From Adineta ricciae (Eukaryota; Rotifera; Eurotatoria; Adinetida; Adinetidae), in the NCBI GenBank assembly GCA_905250025.1, contig CAJNOJ010000082.1:62001-126000 (forward strand): a DNA stretch of 64,000 nt. Direction: 5' to 3'. This document shows, one piece after another, positions 46,545 to 60,000 of the stretch. Position 1 is the stretch's first letter; every line of letters begins with the position of its first letter. Below the pieces are notes generated by a model. It was not told the DNA's origin. It ran no database searches and was given only the letters and a program-made list of their open reading frames with translations. The position numbers and the translations under genes are program-made.

Positions 46545-48351
46545 ATGTCTGCTGATACATTGAATGCCACATGTGAAAAATTCTTTCAGATTTGGGCTCA
46601 TAAAGCAGCGAATATTTCTAATGATTTGATTGAATATACCATCCGACGAATGCAAAGTGATCGTCTGCGATTTCTATTCCAAACGCGCAATGAATTAACT
46701 CAACGAGAAACAGGTTCACCCATTTGTCAAGTTTCAATGTATACGGAAGATGAATTAAGAAGAATCAAAGAACATATCCGACGATTTTGTTTAACAACAA
46801 GAAATGCCTATCGGCATTTGCGATCAGATTCACGTATTTATCCGAAAATGTGCATTGAATTAGATCAAGGCATCATCATCAAAATCTGCCGATTTATCTT
46901 TAAAACGAAAGTGTTAATTAAAATTTTGTCCAAAGACAAACATTCCAATGCAGACGAAAATGAACAATCGAAGAAAGAACAGATCAAATCTTTTGAATAT
47001 AATGATCCGTATAGAAATATTACCAAAGCATTTATCATCCTACAGTCAAATTTTGAGATACTTTTTGGTGATATTTTAGAAAAAGATTACTTTCAGAATG
47101 CCAAGACAGGTATGCGTTCTCGTGACAAAGTCAAAAGGATTTTGCATGTCCGCAATAACACAAGAAATGGAAGCTGAGCAGGTGAAAACAATCTGAGAAA
47201 AGGAAATAGTAGAAATCTATTATTTAACCGAACATTTAGTCCTATGGAGATAACTAATGAGAATGAATTCAGAATATTTAGTTTAATCGATAATGCGAGT
47301 TTTCTTTTCAAGCGGTTCGATCTCTTCCCGTCATACTGGATACCAGTAAAACTATTCGTCTAATATTCTGCGCATTATACAAACTAACCGAACCTGAACG
47401 ACAAGCTGAAGCAGAAGCGCGTCGTCAACATCGACAGTGTATGACAATTCTCATTAAATACTGTTTCTTTGACTTTTCTGTCGTTATCTCCCTTAGCGCA
47501 TTGTCGTCATGATAAATCAAAAAAACCGAACAAGATTCCGATAAATAACAACGAACTTGATCAAAGATTAAAAGCAATCAATGATATGCTAATCAAACAA
47601 CGATCAGAAGTTACAAATGATTTAACTATCACTCCGTCAAAAGCAACACTGAAACTTCGACCTGCAAAGTAATACCATTGATCCAAATAAATACATGATC
47701 AAACAGTCCGCTTTCTTGCAGATCACATCTGAACACTCCCAAAACCATCCGTTCGTCTATTCACAAGAATTCAGGTCATTTATTCTTGTTTTTCTAGATT
47801 CAAAAACAAGTCAAAAACGATCCTCGTCATCAACACCGTAAGAACACTGCTCACAGCACGGGAAAAATAAATGATTAATCTTTCAGAATGAGAGCAAAAA
47901 CAAATCTATCAAAAAAGAGTTCTATTAAAGTATTCCATTTGATTTCTATTTATATGCTCATTGATCTTGCTATTGTCTAGATGAAAAGCCCGGATTCAAA
48001 CAGTAAATCTCAGGTAACACGCAGTATGTGCAGGTAAATATGAACTAATTTGATCTATTCTCAACAGCAACGATCGCCGAATAAAAATACCAATGCATCA
48101 AAAACACCTTCCACCTCCGAAAATGATAATAACAATCAAACTCAACTATTCAAACACACCAAATTTGGTTGGACTACTTGGTTACACAATACCACCCTTA
48201 ATCTCTCCACGGCTTCTCTCTTGAATCAAATCAACAGTAACCTATTAGATGTTCTTTTCAAACTAATACAAATGTTTATCTCTTAGAACCTGAACTTCCA
48301 ACACCTGTTTTAACTACATGGGCTTCACTTGATCGAAAGTCAAAACCTTAA
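46545..48351 (+). CDS. Unrecognised nine-exon protein
   Basis: Nine exons close exactly in frame at 421 aa: 46545-47109, 47313-47438, 47497-47668, 47722-47774, 47798-47837, 47887-47929, 47981-48013, 48068-48236, 48287-48351. The intron 47775-47797 would be only 23 nt, yet it is needed to keep both flanking exons in their natural frame and the total divisible by three. Residues 1-190 look globular and helical ('FFQIWAHKAANISNDLIEYT', 'YTEDELRRIKEHIRRFCLTT'). A second block 'RSLPVILDTSKTIRLIFCAL' precedes an acidic-basic helix ('EPERQAEAEARRQHR'). The C-terminal 180 residues are Ser/Asn/Gln/Lys-rich and probably disordered. I recognise no domain, signal peptide or membrane segment. No function is proposed. 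Confidence is high for the first three exons and lower for the small 3' exons. Confidence 0.68.
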
Positions 48352-49001
48352 AAAACACTGCTATTTGCTTTGAATGTTTGTATCAAAGATAAAAGATGCA
48401 TGATTCCCACGTGCTGTTTTTTCTCATGGTGATTGATAAGAATTACGTGTTGAGAATGTCCGAAGCAATGATTGATGAATATAGAACCGACTCAGCTCTT
48501 CAAGCTGGGTACAAATATATTAGATGAACACGAGAATAATAATAAAGATGTCACTTTAACTTCCTTTCATCAACTCTCCCAACACAAGACTTTCCACTAG
48601 ATTTCCCATTCATCCGTCAATCTAATATGATTATCAAATCAGTGAACACATCCTCTATTCTTCAAACTAAATACATAAATCATATTTCACTGTGACACTT
48701 TTAAGTACATATTATTTCAAGGTTGTCTCTTTTAATATGTGACAGAAATGAATGACACGCTGAGATCTATCTTCTCGAGCGGAAGAAATCAATTAAGTCT
48801 TGATTATTCTCCTGAGATCAATCAAGCTGCATCTGTTGTCACGAAAACAAGCACGTTTGCTCGCCTGCCTATCAACGACATCATTGCGAGCAAAGCAACT
48901 CACGGAGGACGGTTACCATGTTTACAAAAATAGTTTGTACCGACAAATGTCATCAGAAAACAAACTGTTGCATTTTCTAAATAAAGATATTTCGATAAAA
49001 C

Positions 49002-49800
49002 ATGAATGTTCAACAAACTCGACGTATACCAAACGCGAACGGACAAGTTTTAATCGAAAACTGGGTCGAGGAACGAGCCACAGAACATTTAGATCATCGT
49101 ATCCAACAGCAAAATAACACACAGCAGCGAAGTTCACCGCCAAATGTTAAAAAAACTTCTCATACTGCTATATTGACTCCGCAGTATACATCACCGCTTG
49201 ATGATCTTACAGTATATCGTGATAGTTACTATAAATTTGGTCCATTCGATCAGAAAGAGCAAGGAGTTCGACGTAAACTTCTCGAACGTTCCTTAACCAA
49301 GCAAGTTGCTGCGGAATTCAATGCGCGTCAAAGCGAAAGTGAAGAACTGCTTCGATTCCAACGTGTCAACGATTCATCAAGTGAATATCAAACACAGTAC
49401 ACCAAACAATTCGAATCGAAACCACCACCAACGACACAGGTAAACTACATCGAGCACTTTCTCTTTTTCTACGAACGAAAAACAATAACAATTTACTTTC
49501 ATAAGTCTTCTTCACCTTTCTGTTTAGGCTCATGACCTTCTACATGAAATGCCGGTATCATTTTGGACTGAACATCGACATGCAACACATGTAAATATTA
49601 TCTTTGAGAAGTTTTTCTTTTCATTCAACAATGCAATTTTCTAGGGTGTCACACAATTAAAAACATTGAATAGTCCATTTCATCGTAATGCAAGTTTTAG
49701 TACACCTGTTGAATTAACACATGAAGGAGCACGTCCTCACGAAATGGAACAATGGCCAAACTATTCTCAAAAAACACTTAACGATGCTAAAATTTGCTAA
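49002..49800 (+). CDS. SPAG8: SPAG8-like ciliary microtubule-associated protein
   Basis: Three exons close in frame at 218 aa: 49002-49439, 49528-49590, 49645-49800. The C-terminal block 'EMPVSFWTEHRHATHGVTQL' and 'SPFHRNASFSTPVELTHE' matches the conserved end of sperm-associated antigen 8 (Phe-Trp, 'GVT', 'PFRRNAAFSTP'). The middle has 'YRDSYYKFGPFDQKEQGVRR' and 'LLERSLTKQVAAEFNARQSE', a helical segment also expected for the family. SPAG8 binds the inside of axonemal doublet microtubules in cilia and sperm. No upstream coding exon is needed, but an open 62-codon frame from 48748 precedes it and a 5' extension cannot be excluded. Confidence 0.78.
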
Positions 49801-50074
49801 GAAGAAGATCCAATAAATATCATCCAGCGTATCGAATCAATATCTTTTCTCCCGAATGATTGACAAAAACATAGACAGCAACAAATGTTAATAAGATACA
49901 CAAAGAGATTCAACGGTGCATAGCACAGTAGACACAGACGCATAATCAGTTTGATGCGGATGTTTTAAGGTCAACGACTGTTGTGTTATGCTGATAGAAA
50001 TCAATTATTGATTGGATTAGTTCAAATGTTGTTTAAAGATATTGCATATAAGATTACTTTCCTTTCTTTCTTTN

Positions 50075-50186
50075 AGCGATAGTTAAGAAAATTTCTCTTC
50101 GAAGAACTGTCTGTCATTCACAATAATGTCGAAGATGTGTTTTTAAGCGAATACCGGATATGCTGCATGCCTCACGCATCTCTTTT
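50075..50186 (+). repeat. Left arm of a perfect 112-bp inverted repeat
   Basis: Begins AGCGATAGTTAAGAAAATTT directly after the only ambiguous base of the window (N at 50074) and ends CATCTCTTTT. Its reverse complement is found at 50884-50995 with no mismatch that I can see. No target-site duplication flanks the pair and no transposase frame lies between the arms. Confidence 0.9.
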
Positions 50187-50883
50187 ACCAGTACAAACAA
50201 AAAGAAATTCAATGTTTCTATAGAAATAAACACTTCTCACGTTACATATTCTATTAGCACGACATACATTTCTTGACCTTGTGTTTGTTAAGTAGCCGAT
50301 AGCATATGTACGTGCATTGAAAAATCTCATCAACAACAGTATTTACTTGTAATTTTACTATTTTCTCTTTCCATTCCGTTGTCTGCCGGAAGGGTGTGAA
50401 TATCATCGTCGGTGCATATGTACAGAATTTATTATTACTCGGGGCAATATTGTTAGCGGATTGACAGAAAGGAGACAGTGGCAAGTCAGACTAATCTTCT
50501 TCTAATTAATTCGAACGAATGCTTTTGTTGTAGGAAAATGAATGAAGACCTTGACACGATGATCTTTTCGATATTCTTTTATAGTCTATTCATGTTTATA
50601 TACTGTTTGAAAATGCAAACTCGTCTTTCTTTCTTTCTTGTCTGATGATGTATAGACGAACTATTTGCATTCTGACGGGATGAATATAAACATCTCATCA
50701 ATGTTAGTTGAGTGTGTATACACAACTGACCTTCGTCCATCATCATCATCAGCACCACCACTGTGGTAGTGAATGTGAATAGAAAAATGATTGTGTTCGC
50801 CATTACTGAGAGTGATTTGTATCCATTCTTTTCTTCTCTCTGTGGTACACCACCCGCAGAACGACGAGTTTAATTGTACAAGG

Positions 50884-50995
50884 AAAAGAGATGCGTGAGG
50901 CATGCAGCATATCCGGTATTCGCTTAAAAACACATCTTCGACATTATTGTGAATGACAGACAGTTCTTCGAAGAGAAATTTTCTTAACTATCGCT
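50884..50995 (-). repeat. Right arm of the perfect 112-bp inverted repeat
   Basis: Reverse complement of 50075-50186, ending ...AACTATCGCT. The 697-bp spacer between the arms holds only short ORFs without motifs. The arm ends 76 bp before the ATG of the nesprin-like gene. Either a hairpin-forming genomic structure or an assembly join; see findings. Confidence 0.9.
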
Positions 50996-51071
50996 TCATT
51001 GTTCTAGATCACGAAATTGAATGATGACAATTGTTAACATAGTCGACTGAGTCGCCACATACCAGAACAAA

Positions 51072-54000
51072 ATGAACGACAAGGATCCATTTCAACATCC
51101 GTTAGTTTCATTCAAATCGAATAAGTAAGTATTCAATTGATTGATTATTGAGAATGTTACTAATACTTTCTAATTTGAATTTTCTTTCAATTTTTTTTTG
51201 CATACATGCTATACAAGTCCTTCAATTGTATAGAAGAGAAGACCGTAACTACGATTGTATATACACCGTTGTAAAGAGAGAGAAAAAGAAATGACATTGA
51301 CACCAACCTCATAGCGTGTAATGAAAACAAATGAATATTGCATAAAGAAATAGATTGAAATCGTTCATTTGCCTAGGTTTTTTTTTCTTCTTTCCCTTCT
51401 CATGAATATCATAACTCGGGTGAAAAAAAGTTCATTTCATTTCTCAATTATATTGCAAGAATCGTATCTATAATCTACAATATTAACGGTAAGCTCATAT
51501 GAAATCGAATCCAAGTTGGATTGAAAATCGAAATAGATTAGTTTGTAATAACCAAAACGTTATATAAGACGAAAAAAATAATCGGTCGGAACTTTTCTTT
51601 CTTTGAATACAGTCGTCATTTTTTCTTTGTCTTGATCAATGAAGATGAGTTCGAAATCGAAGAGAAAGTTCTTGTTATGCTATCCTTCTTTGATGAAGTT
51701 GACAAAGATTCGATCAGATATACATTTCGATTTCGATGTCTTGATTGAATCAGATGAATACACGGCCTTTCAAGCTTATACAATACTAAATATGAATGAG
51801 ACGAAATAGATCTCTATCGTTCGTTTCTTCAATTATTCTACCTTTTCTCGCTGTGTTTCATTACATTTCGAAAGTTGTCGATATGCATGAAGTCAACTTC
51901 TGATATGTATGGATGTATTTTCTCTGTTCTACGATGTAGTAAGTAAACAAATGTTTTTCTCGAAGAATGTAAACTGCATACGAAACGAACATGATTAGAA
52001 GAAAATCTTTCGTTCTCGCTTGATCAGTACATTCATCGATATCTGTAGAAGCCGTCGACAGATGATTTTCATTGAAATTACTTCGCTAAGTTTTCTTCGA
52101 GATTCTTTCGTTTCGTATGACAGACAAATAAACTATTAGTAAAAGATTATAATTTCCACTAATCAATGTAAACGTCTGTTGACCTTCTTTTCAATTGAAC
52201 GATCGTTTATAAATATCGTTCCGATAAAGTAAAACTTTGATTCGATTTGCTATCGTGATGACTTTTGTAGATATCGTTCTACAATAAACTGATAGGTATT
52301 TTCTAGCGAAATTCTACCTTGAAGAGAAGTACATGACAAAGGTACGCCTTGAATCGAATACGTTTCGTCCGAATCTGTCCACATATTTATCAGCTATTTG
52401 ATCTTTTCCAGTAATTAAAACAAATAGAAAAAAATGATTTTCTTAGTATAATTATCAATATGTTTGAAATTGGTTCGGTTCGATAACAAGATAGTTAACC
52501 TTGAGAACTAACGAGTATTTCATATTTCTTTTTGACTCAAACGAAAATATTAATTAACAAGTCCGTCAAACAATCAAAATATATTTCCGAAAACTTCTCA
52601 TGTTTTTCATGTCGATTCATTTCATATTTTTCAAACATCTTCACAACTTGCGTCTTCCTCTCTTGTCGAAGGACAGAATCTTCAAGGTCTTTGCGATGAT
52701 ATATGATAATCTTGAATTCATCGAAAGTACCCTCATCGATTTTTTTTTTAAACTTTTCGTTTTCAATCGATATCATCATTTGTCATTGTCGTTCACGTAA
52801 TGCTTCTTTGCGTTTTTCTTCACCTGAGCAAGTTTCCTTTTTTTGCAATACAAAGGTCATTACCCTATTATCCATCGACATATGACTTGTCGATGATCGA
52901 GCACGAAAAAAACAGTCGTCTGCAATTTGAATCATATCTGCGCATCATCTCACCTCTTTTGCTCTTACACTTACCTCATTAACACGCACTCAGTCTGACA
53001 TGTACGCTCATGAAAAAATCGATCCTAATCAGTAGTTTTTTTTTAGTTCGAAACGTTGTGTAGTAGACGATCGAATATACGGCAATTAAGTTATTTCGCT
53101 TAAGCATGTTCGAAATCGGATTGTTTACATAAATTCCCCCTTTTTCTTTTTAGACATACACAAGAATTTGGAAATAAAAAACGACAAGAATTTTGGAATG
53201 GAACATTAGTTGACGATTACAACTTTCTCATGTCGGAAGAATTAATCTGTAATTGTAAAGTAAGCATTTGCTGTTCGAATCATATTTTTGAAATACTCGA
53301 ATGTGTTTTAAGGGTTCTCTGACGGAACCATTTTCTTCATTAAATGATCTTTCCGTTCATCATGTGTCTTATAATGAGTTTGAAAAACAATATACCGAAC
53401 TGTTTCATTGGTGTGAAAAGATCTTCGAGACAATAACGACAGTTTCATCAAACGCGTTAGTACGTTACCTTCGACAGGTACAAGAAAATATTTGGTAAAT
53501 GAGGTTTTTTTTTCTCTCAATGTTCGTCTCGTTTGTAGAAATATTATGAAGAATTGTATGAACAAGGTTTAATGCGTTTACGTGTCTTTGATCAGTATGC
53601 TGATAAACTAACCGAACGTTTTCCCGACTTAAAATTAAATATTAATGATAAAATGATTCGTATAAATCGTCAATGGAATTCTCTTGAATCCCGTTTTCTC
53701 GATTATCTTGATGAAGATTTCGATCGCATACTTCAAGGTGATTAATCTTTCTCGAGAATAAAGAAGAAAAAGACTATTATCTTTTATTCTTTAGATTTAC
53801 ATAGTGAATTACTGTTATTTGAGGAATGGCTTAATCAAACTGAAGAACAATTATCAACTTTTACATCGATACGCAGCGATGACCTTTCATTAGAAGATTT
53901 TCAGTATAAACTTCATCAACATACGGTAAGATTTGCTTTCGTAATAGGTCAATGGTTTAACAACAAATAATTGATTTTTCTTTGTCTTTGTAGAAATTAC

Positions 54001-57000
54001 AAGATGAGATCAAATCGCGCAATAGTCGCGTATCATCGATCATCGAGATCTGTGAACGTTTGAGACATGATTACAATGAACAAATCGATCTCGTTCCGTT
54101 CGATTTTGCCAGCGATCTGGAAAATCGCTGGCATCAAACATGGATCAATTCAGTGGAAATTCAATGTAAACTCGAAGAGAAACTCAAAATTCTCCGGGTA
54201 AGTAGTTTTCAAATAAATCCATTCGAACGACTTGCATACAGTATGTTTTATTCTAATATGTATGTACTTTACCTTCGAAAAATGTAAATATCTTCCATTG
54301 ATTAGAGATCGAGATTTGTGCTAAAGCAAATACATCAGCCAAAAAATGTATAGACATTCGTGCCAGTTACACGTATTCTACATATTCTCGAAGTGTTATG
54401 TATGCGGTATGTCATCATAGCTGAAATGTCATGCACGTCTGCTAACGTATGGCTCATAAGTGACCCAATACGATCATCGAGTCTTCTAATGGCATTATCT
54501 TTTCTCTTCAGCTTGTTCTCTATTAATTATCGTGCTATAGATGTTCTTATGAGGCAAACTTAAGATTATTTGAAGAGTGACCTATATGTAGAAATGTGTG
54601 TCTGAGCGTGTAGATGTTTAATTTTCTTTTTTTTCTATTCATTTGACAAGGTACAGTTCAGATGCGTATTGTCGTACTTGAAGAGCTAAGAGAGTAAACG
54701 TAAGCGTACATTTTCCCTTCTCGCTCTATTTCTCTCTTCCTGACTCGATCTGCCTTTCTTTTTTTTTGTGCTTTGATTCATTGTCTAACATTTTCGACCG
54801 ATGGTTGATCGAGCAGGGAAAAAACGAGGAAGAGAACAAGACACACATACACACAAAGCATTTTACAATTCCAAATGATTGACGATTTTTTTATTTCAAA
54901 CAATGCTATGCTTGTCGCAATTTTTACTAGTTGAACGTAAGTTTCTATTCATCATTGCTCTATCTATCGTTTACTAATAAGCAACATGAGGTGAACTACT
55001 AGTTGGAGTATATATATATTTATATGAATGAAATTAAACACACATTTGAATGTGTGTGCATACGGTGACATACTTCGAACAGACTGAAAGAGAGGGAGAA
55101 AGAGGCCGACGACAAACTTGTCCCAATGTGTATAAATTATTGATTATTGCTATACAACACGACAAAGTAAAAATGACTAATCAGAGATGATAAACCTTGT
55201 ATGTCTTATGTTTAGTTGAAAATGACTCAAATGTGTCTGTCAAACTTTTCATTGCGCTTTTTCTTCTCTTCTCCTTCTTGGTTTGTTTAAGAAACCGATC
55301 TGTTGCCCGTTGGTAATGATTGACCGATCTACCGATTGAAAGAAAAAGTAAATGCGTTCATCTGACATCCATCCATACGTGTGTGTCAGCTTGTTATTTG
55401 TCTTTTAACATATGCTAGCCATCAGTTCGTTCACAGTTGACATAAACTGTCAAAGATACGATGTCCGCTTTCAGCAGGTAAAATTATGTTTATTTCTCGA
55501 TACCCTTCGGCGTCATTTTTCTCGATCGGAATTATTCTTTCAGTTTACTTAGATAAACAGAGCAAAGATAATGTGCTCGGACATCAGTATACAATCAGTC
55601 ATCTGGCCTTCTCAATTTTCTTTCTCGAATGTATATATGTATGTGTGTGTTGATCCCTTTATACGTGTGTCATCATCGCAAGACATCGTTCTTTTTTTTT
55701 AATCTTCTGCTAGCTTAGATGTGTTTGTATATAAGTAAGAGTCTGTCGTCTATCGAGGAATAACAAAAGAATTGGTGTGGTGAAAAGAAGAAAATTGAAG
55801 TCGCGTCAAAGCTGCAATACAGATAAAGACAGGAACTAGATACATAGAGAGAGAGAAGCAGAGTTAAATACATAGACGGATAGAGCGCAAGAGAGAACGC
55901 AGGAGAAGAAGAAGAAAAGAAGAAGGCGAAAAGTAATTTAAATCATTCTCTTCTTTTGTACTGTACTAAATAGAGCGCCACGGTCACTGACAATGATTTA
56001 TATGAAATAGTGGAATATGAATAGATAGACTTGTCGAATAAATCGACAGTTAGACAAGACGTATTAGTCATTTTATCCATGAATCTCATTCTATTCAAGT
56101 ATGTTCTCTCGTAATAACGTAATTTATGATATATAGACTTCTTCTTTTTCTCTCTCTCCCTTCTTTCCAATTTGCACATTACAATCCTGTACTCTTTATT
56201 TCCCTGATTGATGAGTACAACATCATAGTGTTAGTCAACGGATTTGCACTTGGATGCTATAGCCCATAGTTGAACAAAAGAACAGTTCATTGAACGAGTG
56301 AGTGTTGATAACGCCAGAAGTGCTATACGAAGGCTGATACATTCATGTCAAACGGACAGGAAACAAGCAATGGAAATAAAGACATCCATTACGTCATCAT
56401 CATCACCACTACTAACTCATCTCATAATCTCGAATTTCTCCAGTTTTTCTTCCTCTTTCCATGTTAATTGAACGTTCCATGTCCTCAGAGAGAGAGATAG
56501 TCGGTAGTTGCAAGAACATCAGTAGGATACATTAATATGCAGGTAAAAAACGTTGGTGACCTCGAGTCAGGCAATCGTTGATTTTCTTCGGAAATTGAAT
56601 ACCGATTATCTTGAAGATCAAAGGAAGGTAGGAGAAGAAAAAGGAAAAAGATGATGAAGATGATGATTCAGGTTGACTGATTAAATGCATTCATTTAACT
56701 TCACTTTTTTCTCTTTTCATTCCAGAGTCCAACATCATTTGTTCTATCTGACGAAAAAGACGTAGCCGACGACGAAGAGGACGATATTATCCCGTTTGAA
56801 TCAAGTGAATACGAGAAAATTCCTCTCACCGGATCAAACACTAGTCTCGATAGTTTATATTACTCGAAATCGAATTCAAAACGTTGTCAATCACCCTTAA
56901 TTCTTTCTTCGAATAACAATCTTCAATCAAACTCGATTTATATGAATAAAGACATGGCAAGATCAAAACGGCAAATGTCATTAAATCTTCTCCCAATAAA

Positions 57001-60000
57001 TTCTCCATCAACATTTTATTATTCATTAACCAATATAAATGATCTTGATGATCAAATAAACACAAATAAAAAACAAAAACGAACATTGTCTAAATTAGAT
57101 GTCGGATATGAAAGTGAAGATGAAACTAATCAGTCGGACGAAAGTCTTCAACCGATATTTCAAATCAAAACAAGTCAAAGTGATTATTACATCGGACAAA
57201 ATTTCACAAATTACAACAAAACAAGTTTTACTTCCCTAACACATTCATTACCAGTCCTTGAACACAATCATCATTTACCTAATTGGTGGCGACATTCAAT
57301 TACATCAGCATATGATACGTGTTCCAACCCAGATATTGACATAAGTATTGAAGAAGCGAAAAAAGCTCAAGTCAAACCATCCTTACTCATGTACAGTAAA
57401 AAGTATACAGATTCGAAACCGTCTCCATCGCAGTTATCACCATTACAAAGTAAATTACCATCGAATCCAGCATCGAATTCTTATGATGCTAGTGCAGAAT
57501 ACACTGACCCTGAACAATCAGAGAACGATGTGGATATTTTATCTTCTGATTTTAATTCGAATTCACCAGTTCATCGTTATCATAATTGTGAACCACAGTA
57601 TTATAATCGATATAAGAAAACAACAACAACTACTACGACTACTACCACGACAGGATATTCATCGGATGTTGAATTAGAAACAACGACAACGCCATCGGAA
57701 GCGGAAGATCAACAACAAACACCAAATTTAGGTAAGGATTGTAAATGTTAATGATTATTCTGTCTCGCAATAGGTTCAATTCAATTATATATTGACTTTT
57801 GTGAAACAATAAAACTGAGTCGAAAAAAAACCGAGAGAATTACAATATTGGTGATTACGTCATTGATTCGTTCTTCTTTTCCTTTTCAATAGGTGAAGTA
57901 TCTCAAATGATGAAGGTTGATTTGATCAATTTACCAATGTCGTCGACATCAGACGGTAGGAACTTCTTTCTTCCAACGACAAAATCTCATTGAAAGTCAT
58001 TTCTTTAGTATTTGATTCATTGAACACAATCATCATGGGAGAGAAAGTCGATGGTTCTGAACCATGTTGGGATGGATATCAGGTAGATCAATTATATTGC
58101 GAAAATATTCTCTATCCATTCGTTTCTCAATCAGAATCCGTTGTTTTATCAACTGAACTCTTGTGACATTGATTCCATGGAAACAACATTGAAATGGGAA
58201 GATCAATTTTTAGAAATGGATGTACCCAATGATTCGTCATCGGATAATGAAAACTATTTCGACGACAATTTCAATCGTTCATTTAAGGTAAATATCTTTT
58301 CTCCTTCACTCCGAAGCCAATGAACAGCTAGAAAGTGACTACGTAAGTTTAGAAAAGCTTGACTTCTTTCTTCATTTTCAAGTGATTTCTATGTGGTAGA
58401 TAAATAAACACATCGATTGTAAAAATGATATCATTAGATTGAAAAGGATTTATCACTATTGCATTCTCGAAGTGTTTATAATAACAATTGTCGAGTAATA
58501 ATGGTTAGATAAACAAATCGATGATCGATTTTTGTTTTGGCTACTGTAAAGCCATCGGCAGCAAATCTTTCCTTTCTCGACATGAAATCTTATCCATAAA
58601 AGAAAAAGAAAACGATCTTTTGACTACCAACAGATTTAGTCACCGAAAGGCAAATTTTCGACATCCAAACGCATCATGAAAACATTCCAGTCATAAGTCC
58701 TTCACACAACAGCTTGTAGTGGTTTGCTTTTATAAACCTTTCGATTGCTTTTCAATATAATTCATTGTATATCGCTAACAAAACAAGGTCGATCCTCTTG
58801 ACGATAGCGCTTTTCAGGGTTGATACTTTATTACACACAAAAAGCTTATTGATTCATCTGACTCTTTCGAGAGAAAGTTCTTCTTTGAAATTAAAAACGA
58901 AACTGAGTAAAGGAGCAACAAAACACACGCCACGACATCACTTACCAAGACGATAAAAAAAGCACTTGAAAGATCAATCAGAAGACACAAATGACTTCTT
59001 AAAAGATATTTCTACTTAGATGAGAGATCACGCATCCATCTCCAAATGTACATTGAGAGGATTAGTGAAATTTTCGCTGTTGTTTTCGTTTGTTTTTTCT
59101 TCTCATCAAAGCAAATGACAATAAGACGCCGCTTGCTTCTCTTTACTCCTCCCGATGACAAGTGGTAATGAAACGTAAAATTACTTTTTCTTCTGATATC
59201 ATTTCAAGGACATAAATATGTCCATTCATATATATATATATATCCAACTCATTCATATCCACATCACTTTATTTTCATTGTAGAATGACTGAACATTGCT
59301 AAAGGTCAAACGTTCACTTTCGCCGTTATTTTCTTTCTTACTCATCATTTGTATCTCATCCAACAGTTCGATACATTATTCTTTTCAGATAGATAGAGGA
59401 TATACATCATAGAAAAGAGATTAGTCATTTACCGCATTCGAACAGAACAGAATAGAATAGAAAAACCACATATGAACGTTTCCTTTTTTTTTCTTCTTCT
59501 CTTCTTTTTCCTATTCTTCTTTTTTTTTCACACGCATATATATGTAAAAAAATTTCAGTACTTGCTCGTGCCGCCAACGTCAAGAGAAATTATAGATAGA
59601 GCGTGCGGAGAATAGAAAAGCAAAAAAAAGAAACGGGAGATGCCCTTTTCTTCTTTTTTTCGTCGTAGTTTTTTTTCTCTCTTTCTTCTACCTTTTTTTC
59701 CTCGTCGTCTTATGCGACTCTCTTAGCTTAGTTGTCTTTCCAATGAGTGCTGATGTGGTTTGTTAACATTGATCATTGGACTATCAAACTTGCCTATCTA
59801 GTTTTGCAAAAACTAACAGAAGATACGACGGAACAATCTTATCAGGTAGATATCTAAGGTTAGAAAGGTGAGAAACGCTCAATTAGATGTATCATCCATT
59901 CTACGCTTCGTTGGATGCACATTATTTAAACTTATACGGTTTTTTCTCTTTTCTTGATCGATTGGTTTCAAGTGAAGAAAAGCGTTACGTTGTTTTTTCA

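Noticed and set aside
48748-48933. Plus-strand ORF of about 62 codons before SPAG8
   Set aside because: Open and not obviously low complexity, but no motif and no splice that joins it in phase with SPAG8; kept as an unproven upstream ORF.
50075-50995. MITE or DNA transposon explanation for the inverted repeat
   Set aside because: No target-site duplication, no second copy in the window and an N exactly at the arm edge; an assembly or rearrangement origin is at least as likely.
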